Source: Carettochelys insculpta (lineage: Eukaryota > Chordata > Testudines > Carettochelyidae). From it: a stretch of DNA of 64,000 nucleotides. Both the position numbers and the translations under genes were made by a program. The notes beneath the pieces are model-generated. The model was not told the DNA's origin. It was given only the letters and a program-made list of their open reading frames with translations, and searched no databases. The stretch spans positions 10,472,010 through 10,536,009 of the forward strand of contig NC_134144.1 in assembly GCF_033958435.1 (NCBI RefSeq), written 5' to 3'. Shown one piece after another: positions 24,531-35,790 of the stretch (within the stretch, counting starts at the first letter, position 1; each line of letters begins with the position of its first letter).

Positions 24531-26368
24531 CTAAAGAAGCCAGTTAGGGTAAGCTACATAAACAGCCCATTGCCCATGCAATGACCTTATTATGTGCACC
24601 AAAACATAGATGTGTGACACATTACCTCCATACTGCTGCACACAAGAGTCATTCTGCACGTGGAAGTTCTGTGGAAGGTGTAGGACCAAAGGGTTTGGAA
24701 TGTGCAAGGGAGGCTCGAGGTTAAGAGGGTTCTGGCTGAGGTTGTAGAGGGGGCTCAGGACTGGAGTAGAGGATTGGGGTGCTGGGGTGAAGACTGTGGC
24801 TAAAGGTGGAAGATATGGGACGGGGCTACAGATGAGAGGCATAAGGTACAGGCTCCACCCAAGGAAAGAGGGCTCCCCCTCAAGTCCTCTCACTGCAGCA
24901 GCTCCAAGCCAGATGAGAGGTGCTTCTCTGATGGCCCTGGCAGCTCTGATGAGGCTAAGTGTGAGAGGAAGCACTTTGCTCCCAGCTGTGGCAGGCCCAA
25001 GCTGCTGGGGATGGTGGGAGAAGAACTTTAAGAAGTCGCCTCTACCCCCAGACGAAGAAGTTCCCTGCTGGGGCAGAGGAGCCCCCGCTCCCAGTTGGGA
25101 GCTGCTATGGCCGTGGAAGTAGTGCTCTTTTGGCCAAAGCAGGTATCTGACATGGCCAGGAAAGAGGGCTTATTAGGCAGCTGCATGGCCACACTGGTTA
25201 GAAGGACCTCCACCCATTACCCTTCAAGTTCATACATTCAGGTAACAACAACACTGACCTGCAAAAATTCAGTTTACATAATCCACTAATTATCATAATC
25301 AACAAGGTATATGTCTGAACTCTTTCAATACATGCATCAAAAATTTACAGTGATTCTAGTACGTATACAGTAGAGGTACATGAGGTAGGGATTGGTAAGG
25401 GTCTGTTAGTTACTATGTTGCTTGTGTTCAATTTATGTCACTTGCACAAGGTGGAATGATTTAAATCAAGGCTACTTATACCTTTGGTTTAAATCAGGGT
25501 TTAAAATCATCAAGAGAAATTTCACTGATTTATATCAAGTTTCCCCTTGATACTACTTCACGTATTTCTTAAACAATGGTGCAAATCTGGTCACTAAAAC
25601 ATTAATTTACAAATCATTACTGTACTTTACAGCGAGGGTATACTTTGTGTAACTTTTGAAATAACCTGATTTTTATTAATTTAGGAAATAGTACCAAATA
25701 TTGACTACCTGTCTCAAAGTGCCAATGCAGAAGCAGTACAGTAGTTATGGCATGAACTACATCATACAAAAAACACAACAGCACTGACGTTTTATTAAAA
25801 TAAAACTTAAAATGTTACAGAAGTATTTGCAATTGTAGAAGCCTCCTGAATTGATGGCTGACAGCTGTCCAACTTTCTTTTCTTAAAATTTTCAAATTTC
25901 ATTAGCTCATCACACCAGTCATCACAAACTAAATATAGTGTCCTTTGAATTTCTACAACTAACTCCCATCTTCCCCATTCCAGTAGCTATTTTGATTCAC
26001 AGACAGAACCAAAAAGATGAGTTTTACCACTTTTTCGACTCCTGGCCTATTTCCTGGCTTGAGTGAATTATAAAAAGTTGGCTTACCAACTGAAGGAACT
26101 CTGTCTCAAGGTGCCTGGCTAAAGTTTTTCACCAATACAGAGGGCAGATTTCATTCAAAACATCATCAGTAAAGTGCACTGATTAAATCGTTTAGCCCCG
26201 GTCCTGAAATTTATTATAACTGGCATAACTGAGGAGTGATTTCGAGATATTCATGTCATGGCAGCAGCATCTTCTTCAAAAGTTAGGCATCTACCTTTAG
26301 ATCTGGGGTCAAGAATGTTAACAAGAAAGTGAGGTGGAGTTAGTGCTGATCCATTCACTTCTTTATTA
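24531..26368. other. ZDBF2 intron, GC-rich patch and unexplained open stretch
   Basis: Intron sequence. About 24640-25240 is unusually GC-rich for this intron, with frames on both strands but no domain. On the minus strand 25999-25808 is open for about 60 codons, reads like real protein (WGRWELVVEIQRTLYLVCDD, then FENFKKRKLDSCQPS) and ends in a TAA. It may be a scrap of an old hAT or host-derived sequence, but I do not recognise it. Confidence 0.35.
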
Positions 26369-26706
26369 CAGTAAACTCTTTCATATCAGGCATTCTATTA
26401 TCCAGAACTCTCAAATACCTGGCATTTTAACCATAAGTAAATTTTTGTCACATTTTCCATAAGTACAGTATAGTGAAAGTAAATACAAATAAATACAGCA
26501 ATACAGTACAAATTTATCGTGTACAACACTACTGTTGTTGGCAAATAATGTACTCTGAATATGTTTTTGTTTGTTTCTTAACATCTAATTTTATTTATCT
26601 TCCGTGTTATGCATTACTAGGTATACCTCTCTATTATCCAGAATACTTACTATCTGGCAAACTCCCAGTGCCGGGGCTGCCGGATATGGAAGAATTTATT
26701 GAACTG
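26369..26706. mobile_element. Pogo/Tigger-like MITE, about 338 bp
   Basis: The terminal inverted repeats are cagtaaactctttcatatca at the left and the complement of a right end reading ggatatggaagaatttattg...aactg. Words such as attctattatccag and ctatctggcaaa resemble Tigger-type ends (TTATCCGGCA). A TA lies immediately left of the element. It is non-coding and is inserted in the ZDBF2 intron, next to the hAT pseudogene. Confidence 0.6.
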
Positions 26707-26759
26707 GTAGAGTTTTTCTTTTTAGCGAGATATTTTTCAATCAATATCTCCTGAAGTGC

Positions 26760-28670
26760 CTTCTAAATTTCGACAGAGAAATTGCTGCTGATACTAAAGT
26801 TTGTTTAAGGCTGTGGATACAGGCTTCAGTATACTGAGCATATCCTCTACATTCCTCTTTAATCCAATGTTAATCCACTTTGGATGAGATACTTTCAGTT
26901 ATTTTATCATGATTTGCTTTAAAAAATGTTATAAGAATAGGCCAGTTTTTAATAAATTGTTCAAAACAATCAACCACCGAATTCCATCGTACACCTTCAG
27001 GGAGAATTAATTTGGATGCTCTTGCACTTTTCAGTGACACTGACAAATCGGTTGTTACAGAAGTATTTTGCATCTTCGATGTTTTCTTTTATTCTGGGAG
27101 ACTACATATTTAGGATTTAGCTTAAGAGAGACATTAAATGGGTATTGCAGGTATATGTTATTAAGGAACATCCTTTCATTTTTTCTTCTAAGTACCTTCT
27201 CATATTTGCCATGTGTGCAGCATTGTATGTAACAAAACTGTGCATGTTACAGTTGAATTTTTGTTCACTGTTTATTACAGCTTTCACTGCCACTTCTATT
27301 AAATATTCTGTTCTGTAGGCGCTTCTCAATTTATCTATTATTTCTGAAAGATATCCAGCCCCATCTTCTGTTGTGACACAGGCACATATTCTTGGATTAC
27401 TGTGTTCACTGTTCCACCCATCAAGGTTCAAACTGGCAAATTTCCCCTCAGTATTTCTTGCACACTGTTCATATTTCTTCTCATACACTCTATTTAGCAA
27501 CTTTCCATCAATGTCTCCTCTACCAAATGAAGCGTAGCCTTGCCATAAGGAGACAACCATGACAATGAAATGTTTATTGTTAACTATGTTAAAAGGAGAG
27601 TTTGTGGCATGAATGAAGTGAGCAATCTTTTCCACCAATGGTGCTTAATTGGTACTTTGTGGTCTGTACTACAAATCCACCTACCAGTTGCTTTACTGGA
27701 TGACTGAAATCTTTTGCTTGTTACCGATACTTTGCTGTCTGAAATATGTTCAGTTGTAGCACTGCTGCTAAAAGTACCAAGTGAAGACTCTGAAGTTTTT
27801 GCAAATAGACAGTCAAAGTCTTTTGTGCTTAATTGGGATCCTGAAACAAATTTAAAAAATCAAAACAAAAAAGCAGTAAAGTAGCACTTCAAAGACTAGC
27901 AAAATAATTTATTAGGTGAGCTTTCGTGGAACAGACCCACTTCTTCAGACCACAGCCATACCAGAACAGACTCAATATTTAAGACATATAGAGAACCAAA
28001 AATAGTAATCAAGGTTGACAAATCAGAAAAAAAAAATTATCAACGTGAGCAAATCAGAGAGCAGAGGGCTGCGGGGGAGGGGGAGTAGTCCAGAATTAGA
28101 TTAAGCCAAGTGTGCAAAGAACCCCTATAGTGTCCCAGAAAATTTGCATCCCGGTTCAAACCACGTGTTAATGTGTCAAATTTGAATATGAAAGAGAGTT
28201 CAGCAGTCTCTCTTTCCAAAGCAGTGTGAAAATTCTTCTTCAATAAGATGGAAACTCTTAAGTCATTAACAGAATGGCCCACTTTGGAAAGACAGACTGC
28301 TGAACTCTCTTTCATATTCAAATTCAACATATTAACATATGATCTGAACCAGGGTGTTAATTTTCTGGGACACTATAGGGGCTCTTTTGCATACTTGGCT
28401 TAAACTAATTCTTGACTCCACCTCCCTGGGTTAGAGAGAGTCTTAAATACTGATGCATTGCAAAGTGAATTATTTAAGTTACTAACCAGCTGATCCACAC
28501 TGTTCTTCAGGCGTATCCATATCTTCTTCCACATAATTTTCTACCAATAAGCAGTTTTCCTTATGATGTTTCATTCTTGCAACTAGGCATGGTCTTCTTG
28601 CACTGGTTTACACTTGCCACTTTTTCCTTTTTTATGCAGGGAACAAATTTCATCAAAATATTCCCAGATA
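26760..28670 (-). pseudogene. hAT transposase with BED finger, broken
   Basis: A minus-strand hAT-type transposase remnant. Near 28667 a BED finger starts with WEYFDEICSLHKKGKSGKCK and, after a frame change, continues CLVARMKHHKENC (about 28580-28540), giving the expected Cys and His residues. The catalytic-domain part at 27638-27117 reads FIHATNSPFNIVNNKHFI, then LNLDGWNSEHSNPRICACVT and MHSFVTYNAAHMANMRRYL, as in DUF659/hAT proteins. A later part, at 27073-26870, has VRWNSVVDCFEQFIKNWPIL. A Penelope fragment (27861-28425) splits the N-terminal and catalytic parts, and several frames change. Functional transposase is excluded. Confidence 0.75.
27861..28425 (-). mobile_element. Penelope-like fragment with internal inverted duplication
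   Basis: The copy starts with caaaacaaaaaagcagtaaa and carries the arm words gtgagctttcgtggaacaga and gaccacagccataccagaac. It then runs into the tail of the GIY-YIG reading frame (SVNDLRVSILLKKNFHTALE, minus strand). The block 28083-28224 is repeated in inverted orientation at about 28282-28424, so the two copies point toward each other. It is inserted between the BED and catalytic parts of the hAT pseudogene. Confidence 0.75.
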
Positions 28671-29514
28671 CAGTCTCTCTTTTACACTCAGGGTCTTTCT
28701 CTTACACCAAGAAGCCAAGAGAGTTCTTCTGTGACAAAAATGTGGGGGAATATAGGAAGCTGTGTGTGTACTGAATGCTCTCCCTTTTCCTTTCCAGTTT
28801 GTTCCACTGTTCCTTTCTACACTGCCTCCATCCTTTCCTACGTATAGCCTCTCTCTCTTTACTACAATGTCTTAACTCATTCCTCTGTGCTCCATGACTA
28901 CATAAGCACACAACAAAAATCCAATGAAGCTCATATGGGCTTTTTTGCCCACATGGCTTTAGTCTGCTGAGAAATAGAAACTGAATGCCCAGAACTTTCA
29001 AGAAGCAAGAGCACGTAGTTAGGCTCGACAGAGTAGAACCATTAATTCATTTTTATGAGACAAAGTGTAGGTTCAGCTTGTTAGTGATGAGATTTAATTG
29101 TAACTGTTATTTTTACTTGAGAAATTAAGTATTTTATTGATGACTTTTAACAGTAAACTGATTTAAATAAAATAATCTGATTTAAATTGTTGGCCTATAT
29201 AAATCAAAAAGTTCAGTTTTAAATGTTTTTTTCTTTTATGTCATTGATTTTTATCCATTGTGCATGCTCTGATGCTGCCAGAACATATGAAGTTATTTGA
29301 AAAGATAGAACAAAGGTCTGAAATAAATGCATGGGACTTCATAAATACTAGCCATATCTATTCCTTCTTTGTAAACATTCTCTTAAGTTGCCTTCAGTGT
29401 GAAAATTCCTACCTTAAAATGGTCAGAATGTAGCTGAAGTTTTGTATTTCTACAGCTATGCTGAATCACATATGTATTGTACCAACACAGATAAAAACAA
29501 ACTGTTCATTATAC
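28671..29514. other. ZDBF2 intron segment
   Basis: Intron upstream of the hAT remnant, up to the donor site of the exon at 29515. The minus-strand frame at 29001-28702 has no recognised domain. The sequence is otherwise AT-rich, with no further repeat identified. Confidence 0.4.
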
Positions 29515-29642
29515 CTGTCGTCATAGTATCTGTGGGGATGATGCTGCAGAACATCTTGCAGGAAACGCTCCATCAGACTAGTGGTACCTGTGCGATTCCT
29601 GCAGTACACGCTGAAATGTCTGTGCTGAGAGCTGAAAACATG
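29515..29642 (-). CDS. ZDBF2: ZDBF2, exon with His half of the DBF4-type zinc finger (residues 47-89)
   Basis: A 128-bp exon bounded by a strong acceptor (tctgtcttttcag, first base 29642) and donor (gacgacag|gtata, last base 29515). It begins in phase 0 with HVFSSQHRH, supplying the two zinc-ligand histidines (H47 and H53). It then gives [17 protein letters not shown], which I recognise as the most conserved ZDBF2 block outside the finger, and RYYDDR. The last two bases (AG) join the A at 21339 to form Arg89. A Met-initiated frame running further upstream crosses the intron and is not real coding sequence. The phase agrees with both neighbouring exons. Confidence 0.93.
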
Positions 29643-30967
29643 CTGAAAAGACAGAAAAGAGACCACTGGTTTGATGCCCTGACTGTCTGAGGGACACATC
29701 CACGAAGGTGGGTTTAACTTCCTAAGTTCCAAATTATCCATGTTGCAGTGAAAAACACTGAAAAATAATTTGCCTCCTATTCTACTCTTTAAGGGCCTAA
29801 CTCATGAAGGTGCTTCAGCACATACCTAACTTAGGACGACTCGTACTCAAAGTTAGCCATGTGTTAAAACACCTTGACGAACTGAAGCACAATTAACATC
29901 TTCCAGCACAGAGCATAAGTCTTTATATCACCTTTTGTGCTTGGTACACAGTATACAAATGATGATGGGAAAAATAACTTCTTGTATTTCCTATATTCAG
30001 GAAATACAAACCCAAATCCTTTATATTATCCGTAGTTCAATGAAGAGCCAGATGAAGACAAAATCAGATTTCTGTTATTTGATTACCACAAAGACAACAA
30101 ACACTTTCAAGACCAAGGCACAGTTAAAGAAATGGAAAAGAATCTCAAATACTCATATCCTTGGGCTATGCAATGCAGTTTTGATATTGAACATATTCAT
30201 ACTGTTACCTGATATTCAACAGTGATCTTAAGAATGAAGACATCTCCCTTGTCTTCAAGCTTTATAGGTGAAAAATGAAGCAGCCTGTAAGCTCAGCAAG
30301 ATTCTACTCTCTGCACTTGGCTCCCCATTAAACACAGAGCTGAATTCAAGGAATAGAGTTCCTTGTCTACAAGTTACTTGACAGATGACCTGTCACTCTA
30401 CAACTGTGATAGATTTGCTCCACATAATGAAACCGTCTACCAACAGTCCACATATGTAGCACAGGAGCTGAACTAAGATGGTGGTACCAAAGTCAGAAAA
30501 GAGTGGCCTGGGGCCTCACCAATTTCAGAAGAAGTAAATTCAAAACTCATTTCTTTGACAGCTTTCCTTCAGTCAGCTTCTCTCTCTCGCTCTCTTTCAT
30601 ACATACACATACATACATATTTTAAAACAAAAGCCCACAAACTAATCAAGCAATTTCTACCACCTAAGGAAGAAAAAAAAAAGAGAGAAACTTGATACTT
30701 ATGTGTTTAAAAATCTGAGAGTTGCTCAGATATTAAGGTATTCCTATTATGCAACCATCCATAGTAGAAAAAGTGATCAACTTATTGACTTAAAAAAAAA
30801 AAAAAAAGAGATGTACAGTATGAGTGGCTGACATAATCAAACAAGCTGGTTGACCAATATTATTAAGTGCCTATTATTTCAACTTTCTCAGCACAGGACA
30901 CGATGTAAGAACTACCAAATGAAAAACAGGTGAGGTTTCCAATTTCCTACTCCACTACACATCTTAC
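29643..30967. other. ZDBF2 intron separating the two zinc-finger halves
   Basis: A 1.3-kb intron lying between the CxxC and HxxxxxH halves of the finger. It contains simple A-rich tracts (about 30666-30684 and 30791-30806) and a short tct/atac-rich patch near 30581-30620. No gene is seen within it. Confidence 0.55.
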
Positions 30968-31053
30968 CTGTTCAAGATTGCTGTAGTGTACATGGCAGCA
31001 GTTGCAATAGCCTTGTCTATTTTGCCCACTGGATAATGCAGGTCCAGCCTGCT
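30968..31053 (-). CDS. ZDBF2: ZDBF2, exon with Cys half of the DBF4-type zinc finger (residues 18-46)
   Basis: An 86-bp exon, too short to stand out on its own. It encodes EQAGPALSSGQNRQ and then GYCNCCHVHYSNLEQ, with zinc ligands C34 and C37. With H47 and H53 of the next exon this completes a DBF4-type CCHH finger (GYCxCC...Y..LE.H....QHR). The donor is cttgaacag|gtaagat, last base 30968. The acceptor at 31053 (gagagacag|agcagg) was chosen because only it continues the frame from the start exon. A stronger-looking site 16 bp upstream (ttgttag|catac) would break the frame unless another upstream exon exists. The finger assignment is firm; the exact left edge is less so. Confidence 0.85.
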
Positions 31054-31188
31054 CTGTCTCTCGTATGCTAACAATGACAGAAGAAATGTTTACTGATATT
31101 ACTAGTAGTTTTCATTGGGGGAGGGGAAAAAAAAATCAGACTTACAAATGCAGTGCTTTATTATTTCAAGTGGTTAACAAAACTTTAA

Positions 31189-31645
31189 GGTTATGTCTAC
31201 ACGGTGCTCCCCCCCCCAGTGCCGCTGCTGGCAGAACTATGCAAAAGAAGCTTCCTGGGATTGCAAATAGTGTGCCATTTGCATACTCCCAAAGCTCATT
31301 ACCATAGCCCCACGAAAGTTGTACGTCAGCAGAAGGGGGTGCCAGCACCACAGAGGCCATGTGGACATGCCTCTGGCGGCTAAACCTCCCTCTGTTGACA
31401 GTCCCTCATGCCTCAAATGTTTGAGACACAAGGGACTGGCAACAGAGGGGGGTTTACCCAGCAAAGGCATGTCCACACAGTCTCTGCAGTGCCAGAACCC
31501 CCTTCTGCTGACACAGAACTCTCGCGGAGCTATGGTAATGAGCTTTGGGAGTATGTAAATGGCACGCCATTTGCAATCCCAAGCAGCTCATTTTGCATAG
31601 CTCTGCCAGCAGCAGCACTGGGGGGACCGCCGTGTAGACCCAGCC
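31189..31645. mobile_element. Fold-back Harbinger-like MITE, about 457 bp
   Basis: It runs from ggttatgtctacacggtgct to the complementary end ccgccgtgtagacccagcc. The arms continue inward through gctgctggcagaactatgca, ccatttgcatactcccaaag and a gtggacatgcct word, all found inverted in the right half. It begins only about 135 bp upstream of the zinc-finger exon at 30968-31053, in the ZDBF2 intron. Confidence 0.8.
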
Positions 31646-32984
31646 TAACACTTATATTATTTACAATGTATTTTTTTTTCATATTCAAGCATAATTAGTT
31701 AGATGTATTCATGGTGCAGAGCTTAAAATCCATTCACACGGCTGAAACGTCAAACTTCTTCTGGAATATCATATGTAAACCTAAAAAGAGACTAGTCATT
31801 TAGAGCAACAATTCACCATGCTTTCTCAAGTATTTGTGATATTATGGATACAATAAAAAAGGAATCTCCTCCTTCCAAATACTGCATGGAACATCTGCAA
31901 AAAGTTTGCAAATGCTACAGAAATTACCATTAGAAAGCACTCTGACTTACAGAACCTAAAGAACGGTGCAGATTTCTGAGGGACCTGAAAGAGTTTACAG
32001 TCAGAACACCACTATTTTTACACAGTATTGGCCAGAGATTATAATAATAAAAATTATTAAAAGACAAGAAGAGATGAAACAATCATCCAAAAATAACTAT
32101 GAAGAATCTTAAATGCTGATGCTGCCAGATCACAAAAGATGTTTTTAAAATAAAGACATTTTTAAATGAAGCAGATTAAACGAACTCCTGAATACTTTCC
32201 ATCACATAAATGTCAAGAAAGTTGATACGATTTAGATGTACATGTCAAGATGACTGCCATGCTGTGGGAAGTGAAAGCCATGCTTCTCTTGAAGAATAGG
32301 AACACTATTGGGAGGAGGGAAAAAAGGACTGCAAAAGACATAGCTTTGTAGGAGGAGGAAAAAATGTAGAAATCATTAGTTTAAAAAATTAATTCTGTGC
32401 TGAATTGCTATCTTGCTACTGCTGTCTGTGAATACATGTAGTTCACTTTTAATTTGCAGAAATGGCAACAAGCATCTTGAAAAGATTTTTTCTAAAATGG
32501 TCAGGTGAATGGATAAAGAAGAGAAGAGGAGAAAATGTGGAGAGAAGGGGGAGTGAAGATAAAGAGCCATGAAGAGGAAAGGACAGTGTCCACCAGACAA
32601 AAATCTCTACTTACACGTAATGTGGGCCAAACCAAAAAAAAATGAAAAGCCCTGGCTTAAGGAGTTAAAAAACAGCAAAGGTGAAATCACAAGATAACAG
32701 AAATGGGGAAAGATACATTTTCAGGAAAGAGTGAAACGAGATGGAGCCTTGATGAAGAGAAGCAGTATCAGAATTCCAGTGCAGAGGGGTTCTGACAGTA
32801 ACAGTGGCAAAAATGTGCTGCAAGTAACAGAGGCAGCCAGTGCAAAGGGAAAGACGACAACACGGTCCCACAGCATAAGCTTTAGTAAGCCCTTGAAGGA
32901 TTTTAAATAAAAGGAAGACAATTTTGCACTGAACTGTACAACGAATAGGAAGCCAGTGGAGTTATTTAAGGAGCGTAAGAGAAC
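31646..32984. other. ZDBF2 intron, nothing recognised
   Basis: AT-rich intron sequence, with purine-rich stretches at about 32270-32350 and 32480-32600. No gene or repeat family is recognised. Confidence 0.4.
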
Positions 32985-33435
32985 ATAAACATGGGCATAC
33001 TAGATGAGACCAAAGGCCCACCTAGCCTAGTAGGCTGTCCTCTGACACTGGCCAGTGTCTGAGAAAACAAACAGTACATGGCAATTTTGAGTGACCCATC
33101 CTTTGCAGTTTAATCCCAACTTCTGGCAGATGGGAGTCCATAAGAACTCTAATCATGGAGTTGCATGCCTGACCATTTCAGTTAATAGCCATTGCTGGAC
33201 ATGTCTTCGAGAAACCCAATTCTTTTTTTAATCCAGTTACAGTTTTGGCCTTCAAAATATTGCCTGGCAACAAGTACCACAAGTTGACTGTGTATGAGGA
33301 AATATTTTCTTTTGTTTTATACCTCCTGCCTACAAACTTCATAGGGTGACCTGATTTGCTGTGCAGCTTCTCCACACTATTCATGATTTTACAGACCAGT
33401 ATCATGTCTCCACTTAGTTGTCTCATTGCTGAGGT
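32985..33435 (-). mobile_element. CR1-type LINE fragment
   Basis: The words catactagatgagaccaaag, ctggccagtgtctgagaaaa, caatattgcctggcaacaag and ttgactgtgtatgaggaaat match the CR1-derived repeat at 13478. The two copies are diverged relatives in the same orientation. It is intronic in ZDBF2. The minus-strand frame at 33426-33178 is not host coding. Confidence 0.65.
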
Positions 33436-34619
33436 GGTTTTATTATGTTAACAGGAAAGCTCTCTTCCATCGGGTCCACAAGTGAGCTTACAGTGGCTCA
33501 GTTGCATCAGTACTGCTGTGCTGTTGTAAGCTCATTAGTATAGCCATGACCTGTTTAGAATCTGTCTGTCTACACACTCTTGATGAAAACTCCCTCATGA
33601 AACTCCCTTGCTGCTCCCATTTACTAGTTCCTCAGGTTGCTTAGAAGCTGCTTAGAAGAAAAGGAGTGACATTTTTGGTTGTTTGTTTAAAGATGCACGT
33701 GTTGGAGAAAAGAAGTTGGGATGGGGGTGGGCCAAGAGAGGGGAACAACTAAAGTCCAAGCAAAAGAAAATGAAGGCCTCAATAAGAATTTTTAAGCACT
33801 GAAACCCTGCAGAGGAAGTGACAGACAAATCTACAGACCTGAAAAATACGAGAAAAGAGAACAGAGTCAGCAACGATGCAACAGTTATAAACAAAGGAGA
33901 CAGACTGGAGGTTTGAACTGAAAATGAAGACAGAAGAGGTCCAGATGGACATGAGAATTAAACTGGAAAGGACAGTAGAGAAGAGAAGAGGGAATGAGAG
34001 CAAAAAGATGGCATAAGCTAAATGATTGCAGGAGCGGGGGAGCATGGGAGGCAGAAGTAGAGTAAAAAGAATTTTTTTTTAAAACTTCAGAAATAAAACA
34101 GCTTCACCTCGACAATATCGACATTTCTATATAAAATTATCACTAGGAAGCACTTTTAAAAATTCAAGAATCTTTTTATGTAGCTACAGGTAAATGCCAT
34201 CAGAAACCATGGGTGGTCTACGTGCTTTAAATAAATAAATAATATCAGAGAACATGACAGAAGTTGAAGTCATATTTAAACCTTCTGCTAATCTATTCTA
34301 TATTTTAGAGTGCATCTGTCTGCCTGTTAGTGCCACATCTGTCCAAAAATTACTCTTAAATCTTAAGAGCTATAACCACAAAATTTGGAATGCAGCTGCC
34401 TCGTAGCCCAGCTTAAACAAGTTGTGCCTGTTAAGTGTCAAACATCTGAAATCCCAGGTTTTCCCATGTGGACAGGAGGAACAAAATACTTCAGACTCAA
34501 CACTGGGGGCAGTGAGCACAGGGAACAGCCATACTGCAGAGTGACCACTGTGGGAAAACACAGCAGGAAAATAGTGGTCACATGGAGACAGGGCTCTCAA
34601 CCGAGCCGGAAGAGGTAAG
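33436..34619. other. ZDBF2 intron, possible repeat scraps
   Basis: 33480-33590 has words such as gtaagctcattagtatagcc reminiscent of Harbinger-type MITE interiors, but no clear ends. 34370-34620 is more GC-rich without a domain. No gene is supported. Confidence 0.35.
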
Positions 34620-35790
34620 TGCCCCTCAAACCAACCTTGTCCGCACCAGCGTTCAGCCACAGCGCTGTGTAAAAGGGCCCCCAATGCCCTCCCCAGCAAC
34701 TCACCCCAACAAACAATTACACCCCAGAGGCTGCAATCATAAATCTCAGCTTTGCCACTCCCGCCCCCCCCGGCTCATGAAGGGAAAACTGCGCTAGTCC
34801 AATCACTGCTGCTGTGCCAGGGCCATGGCTCTTTCCCAGCCCTCAAGCTCCCACTGGGCTGCGGGCTATGAAAAAAAACATGGATGTAGCCACGGCCCAC
34901 CCACACCCGGCCCAAATGCAGCTGGGATGAGGCCTTGGAAAATATCTGCAATCCCTTCTGCTGAGGCCAGGAACAGGGACCCAGACCCCCTCGTAAGGAG
35001 GTGCCAGGGTTGAGAAGCACAGCCCTACCCCACCCCCCATCACAGACCAGCTCCACCTCTGCCACTATGGCCACCCCCTTTAAGCCTCCTGAAGCCTCCT
35101 AATTCCCTGCTATAAGCCCCTGGCTCTGCAACCCCCTTACCCCTGCCCTGACCCTCCTCACACACCCAACTCTCTGTCCTTAATGCCCTGCCCTCACTCC
35201 ACGAACGTCCCTCCCCTGCCCTGCCCCACCCCACAACAAAACCCTACTTCAGCGTCTGCACCCCCCCACGCTGTGCCCTGACACCAAACACTGTGCTCTC
35301 AACCCCACCCACCCCATCCCTTCCACTATACCCCCACACTCTCCCAGCCCCTTCACTCCTCCACCTCTACTCCCTGGCCACGGCCTGCCCCCAAACCCCA
35401 ATACTGCCTCTGAGCCCCTTCCACAAAACCCTTAGTCCCCAGCCCCGTTCTCTCACTGTACCACACTCCTCTCCTGCCCTAAGCCACTTCACACCAAAAC
35501 CCCTGCTGTCATATCTACACCCCATCCCCTACCCAGACCAGACCCCCACTCACTCACACCAAATTCTGTGCTAAGCTCCCACCACTCTGCCCTCATTCCA
35601 GAAACCCCACTCCACCGTGAGCCTCCGTGCTCCTGCCCTCCCTTATCCACCCCCACCCTACCCTCTGCCCCACCACACAAGCCCTCTCCCTTCCCCCAAT
35701 CCCATGCCCTCACTACAGAACACTCCACCTCCTCCCCTGACCCCACAATTCTTCCCCCCCGCCCCCGTCAGTCCACCCACACCCCAACAC
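34620..35790. repeat. C-rich, strand-asymmetric low-complexity tract
   Basis: About 1.2 kb dominated by C, T and A, with very few G from about 35040 onward (many ccctgcc, cacccc and ccctccc words, and a C run near 35753-35765). It may be a decayed minisatellite, but no fixed period is evident. Apparent frames on both strands come from the skew. In ZDBF2 pre-mRNA (minus strand) this stretch is G-rich. Confidence 0.7.

Noticed and set aside
29466..29741. 91-codon minus-strand frame starting with Met at 29741
   Set aside because: Only 29642-29515 is exon. The N-terminal part reads through the acceptor tctgtcttttcag and the C-terminal end runs past the donor.
34625..34797. tRNA or SINE candidate in GC-rich intron DNA
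   Set aside because: I could not find convincing A-box and B-box promoter words or a cloverleaf.
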